This document shows, piece by piece, positions 56,056-64,000 of a stretch of 64,000 bases of DNA; within the stretch, counting starts at the first letter, position 1, and every line of letters starts with the position of its first letter. The DNA comes from Heloderma charlesbogerti (Eukaryota > Chordata > Lepidosauria > Squamata > Helodermatidae): positions 682,001 through 746,000 of the forward strand of contig JANEZZ010002706.1 of assembly GCA_026122225.1 (NCBI GenBank). Direction: 5' to 3'. The notes below the pieces were generated by a model. It ran no database searches and was not told where the DNA came from. It saw only the letters and a list, made by a program, of their open reading frames with translations. Made by a program: the position numbers and the translations under genes.

Positions 56056-56310
56056 TAGGGCGTTTTTGGTGATCTGCATATTTATTTAACGAGAAGATAC
56101 ATCATAAGTCTCCAGGGCTCTCATCATTTTAATATTGTCATAACATCTTTTCTTGATATTATTTATTTGAGTCGCTGCTGTTATGATGATTGGTGTGTTT
56201 TGCCCTTCGAGGTGTCTTTACTTTCTGTGTTGTGGTTTTGATGGAATTTTGACAGGTTCTTCTTTAGGATTTTAGTGTTGTGCTGTATTTTTTATATTTG
56301 TTTGATTTGA
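56030..56310 (+). repeat. Inverted duplication, right copy
   Basis: 'ctataggg' then 'gtttttggtgatctgcatat', 'gctgctgttatgatgattgg' and 'gtgttgtggttttgatggaa' are the reverse complement of the left copy, including the SINE junction. Confidence 0.8.
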
Positions 56311-56894
56311 TGTCTTATAATTCTGCGAAGTAGGAGATATGGCTATTCTAAGATAGAGAGATAGGAAAGATAAACAAAAATATGAAGAGTTTCAAAGTGA
56401 CTGTGGTATACAGCACACCGCAATGTATTCAGAACATACCATTCAAATGCAAGGTATCATTATGACAATAAGCGAAGCCACGGCTTTAAAAAAAAAAAAA
56501 CACTTCCTGGATGGTTGGATGTTTACAGCCAAGGAACAAATGAGAAAGGTTTAACCATGTTCCCTTACAAACAAATCACTACAAAGACTTGCCTACACAA
56601 GTTTTTCCACAGAATTAGCAAGCCGCTGTGCTCTGTGTTCACACCCCTTAAATGCTAGTTAATTAACTACATGGCCACTTCTCTATCCATCTTCAACCTC
56701 TTGGTATTTATTTAATTAAATAATTGCTTACTATAACCCAGCTTTATCACAGAATGGTGAAGGCAATTCTGGACAACTCCTCTCAGATTGCCTGCTTTTT
56801 TATGACAGGCATTTTGCTGTACCAAGAAATTTTAGAAACACAAACGACAGAAAAACCAGTAAAAAAATCAATACAAGAGTTAAGTTAAAACTAT
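56311..56894. other. Unassigned stretch
   Basis: A-rich, with a poly(A) run at 56488-56500. No recognisable feature. Confidence 0.4.
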
Positions 56895-56895
56895 A

Positions 56896-56896
<1 letters not shown>

Positions 56897-56928
<32 letters not shown>

Positions 56929-56930
56929 TG

Positions 56931-56967
<37 letters not shown>

Positions 56968-56968
56968 T
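56897..56968. repeat. Compound (TG)n(TC)n(AC)n microsatellite
   Basis: TG run, TC run and AC run in direct succession. The outer TG and AC runs are complementary and can pair. Confidence 0.95.
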
Positions 56969-57437
56969 CATATGTAACTATAAAGGCAATAGCAATGGGA
57001 TCAGATACGTCAGCAGCAGTTTACCCACATTTGATGACCTGCTCCCCAAAAGCTCTCCCAGACTCTACGGGGGGGGGGCAACTTGTGGCCCTCCAGATGT
57101 TCTAAACCAACAAGAAAAATAGGATGGCACCATGAACAGGAAAAAAAGAGGGAGGAACTCCGCATACCAAAATAAGATTTGCAGTCCTGAAACATTTGAG
57201 AAAACCTTCCTCAGGGGTACTAAATAACATACTTATAGAATGAGATAATCAGAAAATGAAAATGAACGCATAAGCAATTGTAATACAATCTCTTGCTAAA
57301 CAGTATTAAAATAAAATGGTTCCAATTATTTTCATTAAAAATGTACATCTGGAGCTATAACTCAAGAGATTATATTGCCAAAAATTTCTTTTGTTAAAAA
57401 CTAACAATATTGAGCATTCATGCAAAACAAACATTGG

Positions 57438-57736
57438 GCCGTTTCGCACAATCAAACAGCCCACCGTGGCTTATTTAAGCCACAGTGGGCTGCAGCACGT
57501 GCCAGCAGCCATTTTTAACGCGTCATCTGGCTTGTTGTGTGTCATCCAAACCCAGCAGGGTTGGATTGTGCAAGAGTTAAACAGCCCTCACACAACCCAC
57601 CCCCGCCGCGTTCAGACGGCATGACAAGTCGCAGTCGGGGCTGAATACTCAGGATGGTACCTACAGGTGCCGCAGCTCATTCTGGCTTACATAAGCCATG
57701 ATGAACTGCAGCGATTGTGCGAACCTGGTCATTGTT
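57438..57736. mobile_element. TIR element with GTTTCGCACAATC termini
   Basis: It starts GGGCCGTTTCGCACAATCA and ends CGATTGTGCGAACCTGGTC. The arms continue with 'gtggcttatttaagccaca' and 'tggcttacataagcca', small palindromes in themselves. Flanking CATTG on both sides is a possible duplication. Confidence 0.6.
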
Positions 57737-57799
57737 TAAAAGACAAAACCTCTAAGAACAAAACAGCCATTAAAAATTACAGCTCAAAACACCTTTGCC

Positions 57800-57918
57800 A
57801 ACATTGTGCTCTCCAGATGTTTTAGTCTACACCTCCCATGATCCCTCACCATTGGCTATGCTGATGGAATTGTAGGCCAAAACATTTGGAGGCCCCCAAA
57901 TTGCCCACCCTTGCTCTA
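57800..57918. mobile_element. Fold-back MITE with CTCCAGATGTT arms
   Basis: 'gccaacattgtgctctccag' and 'gtctacacctcccatgatcc' return as 'gatggaattgtaggccaaaa' and 'ccaaattgcccacccttgc'. Confidence 0.65.
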
Positions 57919-58214
57919 TATCTTTCTATGTGGCAGAAGGCATTCAACAATAGGGCTATGCAGGGGCTTCCTTAGGGATGGCATTCCAGAACAAGAGTGC
58001 CATGACCTGTCTCACATTCCCACCTACCAATATTCAGCCGACATGGGAGACCTGGAATAGGATATGTGATGTTCGTCTTTCATTTGTTAAGCCTAATAAA
58101 AACAAGTGGTTTGAGAGCAGCAACCATTGTAAGCTGTTTATGCTTAAGGTCTGTTCTAGGAATTCCCAAAGTGTTTGCCATGAGAAATAATTAATTAAGG
58201 TTGCAATCCTATGT

Positions 58215-58500
58215 CCACTTAGAATCATGAAGTTGGGAGGGGTCCCAAAGGTCATTTAGTTCAGTCCCCCTGCTGATGCTGCTACAGCATCCTTGATAGT
58301 TGGCCATTCAGCCTCCGCTTGAAAACCTCCAAGGAAGGGAAGTCCACCACCTTCCGAGGCACTTCCGGAGCACAAATCTCATTGCCACAAGCAACTCAAA
58401 TAGTCAGACTGGTTCTTCCAGGCAATCTCTCTGAGTTCTGGAATTTATCTGGAGCTTGGGGGCCTTCAGAGACACAAGCCCCACTTCAAATCTTGCTTTA
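58215..58500 (-). mobile_element. CR1 LINE 3' part, antisense
   Basis: 'tcatgaagttgggaggggtc', 'tggccattcagcctccgctt' and 'gggaagtccaccaccttccg' match the antisense CR1 at 49312. Confidence 0.75.
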
Positions 58501-59094
58501 ACTATGACGAATCAGAAGCACATGATGATGGCAGTTCTGCAACTGACCCAATTATGAACCGGCTCTGTCGAAATCAATGGGGCTGATTTACGTACAATGT
58601 GCTTGAATCAGGATATAAAAGAGTCTATAAAAGTACCACATCAGCAAAAGCCCCACAAGGAAGCGTACAAAAATAATCCTTGCGCACACTTTGTGTTTAG
58701 CTAATTGGAGCTCAGGGCACTTTTCATATTACAGTATCACAGCCAATCCAATTGAGACATAATGTTAAGAGAGAGGAAGGGGAAGATACATTAATGGGGA
58801 GCAAACAATGGATCTTCTCAGAAACTCCTAGAAATTTAAATTGGGGTGCAATCTTATGCATGTTTAGACAGAAACTGTGTGATAGCCTGCCCCCCTTAAT
58901 TTTCTCTGCCCCCCCTAAATTTTGTTTACAAACAAATAATTATAAAACAGTTTACAATTTTGTCTTTAAAAGGCCTGCAAACCACATGAACTGCCCCCCC
59001 CTACACTTTTTTGATGGGCCCTCCCAGAACTTCTAGGCTGGCTACAGGTCTGGTTGCAGTTCAACACATCTGAAGGACACCAGGTTGTGGAAGG
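58501..59094. other. Unassigned stretch
   Basis: A GGGTGCAATCTTATGCATG line at 58853 belongs to short repeat debris. Otherwise nothing recognised. Confidence 0.35.
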
Positions 59095-59315
59095 CTGGGC
59101 TAAAATGTCAGACTAGGACTGGGAGACCCAGGTTCCATTCCCCATTCAGCCATGCATGAAGTTTACTGGGTGACCTTTGGATGGTCTCTCTCTCTCTCTC
59201 CTCTCAGCCTAACCTACCTCACAGGGTTGTTGTGATAATAACATGAGAGGAGGAGAGGACCACGTACGCTGCCTTAAGCTCCTTGGAGGAAAGGCCTTAT
59301 AGCAATAAAGTGCAT
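59095..59315 (+). mobile_element. tRNA-derived squamate SINE, sense
   Basis: 'actgggagacccaggttcca', 'cctaacctacctcacagggt' and 'ccttggaggaaaggccttat'. A CT microsatellite lies inside (59186-59202). Confidence 0.8.
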
Positions 59316-60214
59316 TATTCTTTCCCTATTAAAAGGTGTCAGCAACTGCAGCTTTCTTAAGAAAAAAATCACATGCTGGATTGTGGCCGAAGTCTACAAA
59401 GGTACTGGACTGAATGACAAGCACTTGACAGGGTTTTTTTTTATTTAATCATATTAAGGGTGCGATCTTATGCATGTTTAGACAGAAAAAAGGTCCCACA
59501 ACTCCCAGCATCTCCCAGCCAGCATGCATTACAAAACTACAGACATAGTGGAGAACTTGTATTTAGGCTTTTCTTATGCACACACACACCCCATGTACCC
59601 TTAGGCTTCACCAACACAAAATTTCTAACTGCAGGCCTGAGCCTCAGCACTCAACCACGTTTTCCCATCTAATTCCATTTATCCACCATCCAAGCCCCCA
59701 AATTCTCCTCCCACCACTTAAAAAAGCATTTCTTTACACACAGTGCAGGAAAATTAACTTCTTCCCACCCACTTCTCTCATCCAATCTTCATTAAGGCCA
59801 GTCTACCTCAATATCCCATCTTGTTCACCATCCCATCTCCCATTTCCAGGGTTCGATTTTGAGCCGGGGTTCTGCCTTGGATCCTGAGAAACATTATAAG
59901 GCAAGAGTGCTTCTAAGCACGTGCAAAATACTGGCCCTGCCCTGCCCTTTCCCCCACCCTCTCTTTCTGAATAATTGCAGTCAGCCATGCACATCCGTGC
60001 TTCCAGGTCAGAGAACATGAATTCTGGACTGCCTTTCAGCCCCAGCCTGGCCTTTTATATATAAATAAAGCTCTGTGCGTGCGTGTACACGCGTGCACAT
60101 ATAATACGTCCTCACCTCCAGCGCTGTAGACTAGACTGCCGTCTTCCTTACCTTCTCGGCCTGGTTGCCTTTGATGGCCTCCTGTCTCTTTAAATCCAGC
60201 CTTTACCCAGCTAG
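59316..60214. other. Mostly unassigned stretch upstream of the promoter
   Basis: A GGGTGCGATCTTATGCATG start and 'actcccagcatctcccagcc' at 59458-59525 are MITE debris. The rest, up to the first CCAAT box, is unassigned. Confidence 0.4.
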
Positions 60215-60489
60215 CCAATCCCAGACAGGATTCCCTATGACGTCCGAGCCCAGCCATCGCTCTTCCCCAACGCTTCATTCCGCGCACCTTTCCACAACTG
60301 CTCCTCCCATCTCCCTTCTAACGAACTAAGGGGAGGGGCGCCACTGTGAGCCCCACCCCTCCCTCCTTCCTTCCATCCAATGAGAACGCCCGGAGCTTCC
60401 AAAGTTCGCCGAGGGTTGGTTTGCCGAGCCGAACCAATCGCGGTGCGCCGCCGTCGGGGTATAAAATGCGAGTGCGGGGCTGCCGCGCC
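60215..60489 (+). promoter_or_regulatory. TENT5B: TENT5B core and proximal promoter
   Basis: A GC- and CpG-rich block starts here after tens of kilobases of AT-rich repeats. It holds CCAAT boxes at 60215-60219, 60377-60381 and 60434-60438 and a TATA box (TATAAAAT) at 60460-60467. A start site near 60490 is inferred from the usual 25-30 bp TATA spacing. A TATA box inside a CpG-rich promoter suggests a regulated gene with a focused start. Confidence 0.65.
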
Positions 60490-60802
60490 CGCAGTGTTCA
60501 ATCGTTGCTGGCGCAGTCGGAAGAGGGGACGGGTGGAAACGAGGAAGGGACTTGGCTGTTGCACGCGCCGCCGTTACGCCTCCCCTTTCCCCGTCCCCTC
60601 AGATATACTCGTTTTTCTCGGGGTTGCGGCTTCCCCCCCATCCTTTTTCCTCCTCGTGGAGTTTTCCTTCGGCTGTTTTTTTATTAATTAGCCCGGTTTG
60701 GTTTCCTCAGTGACGCGGCCCGCTTTTATTCTTTTTTTATTGCCCCTCCTCAGCGTGTTTCTCTCTTCTCCTTCCGTCGTCTTCCCGGGAGGGCTCCTCA
60801 GC
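60490..60802 (+). other. TENT5B: Predicted TENT5B 5' untranslated leader
   Basis: The stretch between the inferred start and the first ATG is rich in C and T and contains no upstream ATG, so ribosome scanning would reach 60803 first. The frame is open back to 60698, but that extension begins at TTG, not ATG, and is best read as untranslated. Confidence 0.55.
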
Positions 60803-61039
60803 ATGCGTACGACGGGGTCGGCGGCTGCGGTGACGGGCGCCGGACCCTCGGGCGCCGCCGCCAACTCGGGGAAGCCGCCGCAGCAGCAGCAGCCGCCCGG
60901 CAGCGGCGGGGATGGGCGCTTCAGCGTCCTCAGCTGGGAGCAGGTGCAGCGCCTGGACCACATCCTCGAGGAGGCCGTGCCCATCCACGGCCGCGGCAAC
61001 TTCCCGACCTTGTCGGTGCGGCCGCGCAGGATCGTGCAG
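60803..61039 (+). CDS. TENT5B: TENT5B (FAM46B) terminal nucleotidyltransferase, first coding exon only
   Basis: TENT5 proteins are non-canonical poly(A) polymerases that extend the tails of selected mRNAs. This exon encodes the first 79 residues. It opens with a low-complexity Ala/Gly/Pro segment carrying a short Gln run (residues 27-30), then the family signature from about residue 40: SWEQVQRLD, then [13 protein letters not shown], then [17 protein letters not shown] is shared by the whole TENT5 family; the SVRPRRIVQ continuation fits TENT5B better than A or C, as I recall those proteins. The ATG at 60803 is the first ATG after the predicted transcription start and has A at -3. The exon ends in phase 0 at CAG/GTGCGT, where TENT5 genes keep their intron. 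The catalytic residues are in exon 2, which is outside the window. Family assignment is near certain; the paralogue is likely. Confidence 0.85.
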
Positions 61040-62301
61040 GTGCGTGGCAGAGCCGGATAAGATGCGGCCGGTGGGCGGGAAGGCCCTCTTAACCCTTCTA
61101 GAAAGGCCGTGGGTTGAACCCGGGCTTGGCCGTGCTCGGAGTGGACCGTCGCAATCAGTGGGGCTTCAGTTAGTCACGAATAACTCGAGCCCCGTTGGTT
61201 TCAGTGGGTCCGCTCCAAGTATGGGTAGCGCCGGATCCAACCCATAATTCTTAAAAGTCGCCCTCTCAGCCGCCTTTTACCTTGAAGTAGGCTCCTCTGG
61301 CTTCTGTGGTGCTTACTTCCAACTAAGCGTACTTGGAATCTGGTTCCAGGTTGCGGAAGAGAAGTCAAGAGCGAGGCTAAGTTTCTAACCTTAGCTAGCA
61401 GAAACTATGGTACACAGTCCTAAATGCACATACTAGCGTTTTATTTATTTATTATTACAATTCGTAGCCTGCCTTTCTGCCTATGGCAGGAGTAAAATAA
61501 CCAATCCGAGTGGCTTAAAATAGCATGCACAACTTAATGAGTAATGAAACACATAATGTAGAAACAGTAACACATCAATTACTACAGAGCAAACACGCTT
61601 AAGGTCACGCTGATTAATTCAGCAAGCTTATTGCTTCCCTCCTGCCAAGGGAAAAACTGACTGCCTGCCCTCGGTCATTTTTACTTGGATGTAAGGCCTC
61701 ATCAACTCAGTGGGTCATACTCCCAAGTAAATGTGCATATGGTTGCAGCCTTGAATAATTGGTGTAGTTGTCAGCTGTCATTAGGTTTATGCAAACTATA
61801 GCTATTACAGGTATTAAGAAGCTTGGCTCACTCTGAGCTAGATTGCCTGGTATAAAGTGGGTGTATTTATACGTGTCAGTTTTGCTCTTCTGTGGCTCTC
61901 TTTTATCTTGGGTAGCTGTATCAAGATTTTAAAGAGCTGCTCTCTGTAAACATCAAGATGGGTGGCTGTAACTAAAGCACCAGCAAACCTAATGTCATGG
62001 CTCCCCACCCCCTGAAAGCCTGGGAAGTGAGCTATTAGTATTTAACTTTTCTATAGTGTACTCTGAGAATATAATGCTTTTTTAAACTACTTTGGTAATC
62101 CTCACCATAATCTCCTGCTAAGTTAGCTAAGTGTTTCTATATAATTTACAGCAAAGGCAAACTTTGAATGCAGGGCTTTCTTATTGATACTCCTAGACTA
62201 GCTGCTGTATTTCACAAGCTCGCTGTACTTTGAGCAATGGCAACAGCTTTGGCAAAGAACATTTTAAACGGGGGGGGGGGGGGGAAGGCTAGTAAGTTCA
62301 T

Positions 62302-62480
62302 AAGAAAAACCAATCAGACCAAAGGCTTATCTAGTCCAGCATTCTGTTCCCACAATAGCCAGCTGCTTGTGGGAAACCTGCAAGGACATGAGTGCAATAG
62401 CAAACTCCTGCTCATATTCCCCATCAACTGGTATACAGGAACATACTGTATTCACAATAGCCCTTCAAGGTGAGCCAGTG
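62302..62480 (-). mobile_element. CR1 LINE 3'-end fragment, antisense, in TENT5B intron 1
   Basis: The text from 'cataagaaaaaccaatcaga' through 'ctagtccagcattctgttc' to 'acatgagtgcaatagca' is the antisense of the CR1-type tail that recurs at 7180, 33070, 45350 and 47750. Only the last 180 bp or so are present. Confidence 0.7.
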
Positions 62481-63688
62481 TTGGTATTCACAAATTACAA
62501 GTGGGGGCCAAGAATAGTGGTTGGTATTCAGTGGTTGTCTTACTGAACTTAGTTTCTGTGTTCTTGGTTCAGTTTTGCCCTCCCTTTGAGAATATAGATT
62601 GGAAAAGGCCCTGGGGTCTCCCTGTAATCCATGTCGTGCACCTCTTGGGGTTTAGTGGCGGGCGCTGGTGACAGTGCCACCCCACATCCTAATATGGAAG
62701 GAGATTGCAAATTTCTTCAGGCCTTGCATTCGCTTGTGAGGTGGAAACCCATGACCACATATGGTATTCAGGTGCTTTCTTTAGGAGGAAAACCTGACCT
62801 AAGAAGAGCAGCATTTAGGGAGCATACAGGATATATAGGATACCGGTAATGGGTGTCTTAACGCAATGGAATCTTGAAGATGCAACCCCAGGCACGTGAG
62901 CAAATGAGTGTGAATGTGCTGAGCAGAGAGGTTTTGGGGAAATAACCCACCCACTTCTGTTTGTGTCACTATACCATGTATCTGGGAACATTAGTCATTG
63001 GGTTGTGGTAGAGGGGAATATTTAAGATTCTTTGTCAAGAAACTATAAAGAAGTGAAGTGCACTTGGGTCTACCCACAAACTACCCACAAAATCCCACTC
63101 CAGTGAATGATACTGGTGTAGTCCATGTCCTTCAGCTAGTGTATGAGGCATCTGCCCCTGACACTGGGGCAGGAGAAGGAAGGGTGGTGAAGATGCTGGG
63201 TAAGGAAGTGGAGTTGAGAGTAGTGAGGAGGGGAGGGGGTCTTCCTCCCAGAGCTTAGGAGGGCTTTTTGCCAGGTAAGTGGTTAACCTTGCTAAAGTGA
63301 TGCTGGGGAGCATCCTCCAGAGTAGGGATGGGCCAGTGCTGCAGACCTGAGCTGAACTATGCATATTGCTAGTGTGACTCCTTCTCAAGACAGTGTTCCC
63401 TTGACAGACTATGTGGTAAGGATGCTTGGCATGATGGGGTTAAAGGCAGGCCTCCATATATCATGTGAGGTGTAAAACCATAAGTCAGAATTTCTGTGGA
63501 GCTAAAAGATCATAAATTGGCAGAGGTGCCTCTTATGCCAAGCTGTGTTTGAACAACTTTTGCTTGTTGGCCCTTGGGGTGTCTTTCTGGTGTCTTCCAA
63601 GGGTGTCTTTCTTTCTGGCGTAGACTTGCATTCAGCCTCCCATAAAACAGGATGTATGTTGAAGCAAGTCCAGTTGACACTGGTGCTT

Positions 63689-63692
<4 letters not shown>

Positions 63693-63726
<34 letters not shown>
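63693..63726. repeat. (AT)17 microsatellite
   Basis: A pure AT dinucleotide run directly followed by TG/TA-rich DNA and then the palindrome at 63738. Confidence 0.95.
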
Positions 63727-63735
<9 letters not shown>

Positions 63736-63737
63736 AG

Positions 63738-63850
63738 AAAAAGGGGCAACCAGCAACCCTCAACAGGAGGCTGATGCGACGCTAGAGAAATGCTTGCATT
63801 TCTCTAGCGTCGCATCAGCCTCTTGTTGAGGGTTGCTGGTTGCCCCTTTC
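63738..63850. repeat. Near-perfect palindrome in TENT5B intron 1
   Basis: Left arm 63738-63793 and right arm 63796-63850 are reverse complements over about 55 bp with a 2-base TT spacer. I count one internal mismatch (aggagg against aagagg) plus an indel at the outer end. The arms read aaggggcaaccagcaaccc inward. Transcribed as part of the intron it could form a long hairpin. Confidence 0.9.
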
Positions 63851-64000
63851 GTGCTGAGCCTGAGGCCACAATCAACTCAAAAAGGGTCTCCTGCTGTGGT
63901 TCGATGTGTGTCTGAACATTGTGCTAGATTTGCCATTACAGTCCTGCAGTGCCCTTCCTCCACAGCAAAGACCAGATTGAATAGTGCATTACCGTGCTGG

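Larger units (their letters stand above)
61040..64000 (+). other. TENT5B: TENT5B intron 1 (5' part)
   Basis: The intron starts at the GTGCGT donor at 61040 and runs off the window. No second exon is visible. CpG-rich sequence continues to about 61250. Farther in are a LINE-like A/T-rich fragment (about 61440-61640), an antisense CR1 tail, a pure AT microsatellite and a near-perfect palindrome. The rest shows nothing recognisable. Confidence 0.75.

Noticed and set aside
1..60214. 3' end of a neighbouring gene such as SLC9A1, which lies near TENT5B in human
   Set aside because: No recognisable exon was seen. The neighbour is probably farther away or beyond the window.
60698..60802. N-terminal extension of TENT5B with a hydrophobic stretch
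   Set aside because: It opens at TTG, there is no ATG in frame before 60803, and the first ATG has an acceptable context. TENT5 proteins do not carry a signal peptide.

Overview
The window is eukaryotic, non-coding, transposon-dense DNA. It most likely comes from a squamate reptile (lizard or snake). The diagnostic evidence is several pieces of the BovB (RTE) LINE, together with CR1 and L2 LINE tails, tRNA-derived SINEs of squamate type, a probable Helitron and a very rich set of hAT and other TIR elements. The species cannot be named from the sequence. There is no bacterial operon, CRISPR array, IS element or phage.

Only one host gene is supported. At the right end (about 60.2-64.0 kb) a GC-rich promoter with CCAAT boxes and a TATA box leads into the first coding exon of TENT5B (FAM46B), a non-canonical poly(A) polymerase. 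The exon runs from 60803 to 61039, and everything after it is intron 1. The catalytic exon lies beyond the window. The 60 kb upstream is intergenic and no second gene was found.

Layout. 0-3 kb: a MITE, a BovB 3' end and a TA-flanked element with nested repeats. 4.6-17 kb: L2 and SINE copies, MITEs, a split CR1, a Helitron-like element, a TTA-flanked MITE and a minisatellite. 17.6-25 kb: a SINE split by a hAT element, a palindromic hAT copy, a BovB copy whose 5' part is inverted relative to its reverse transcriptase part, and a second palindromic hAT copy inside it. 25-31.8 kb: assorted MITEs and old LINE fragments. 32.07-36.53 kb: one 4.47-kb hAT-like insertion with a perfect 8-bp target duplication. 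It contains a SINE that itself holds a third palindromic hAT copy. 36.5-54 kb: SINEs, CR1 fragments (one split by a hAT element) and a sibling hAT element. 54.4-56.3 kb: an inverted pair of segments that share a LINE/SINE junction. 56-60 kb: microsatellite, MITE and CR1 remnants.

The most unusual material is the palindromic hAT family near 19.3, 22.2 and 34.1 kb. In two of the three copies a roughly 400-bp palindrome is itself built of smaller TACGTA-type palindromes. Insertions were called by eye from matching flanking duplications, so family names are inferred from those hallmarks and not from a database search.
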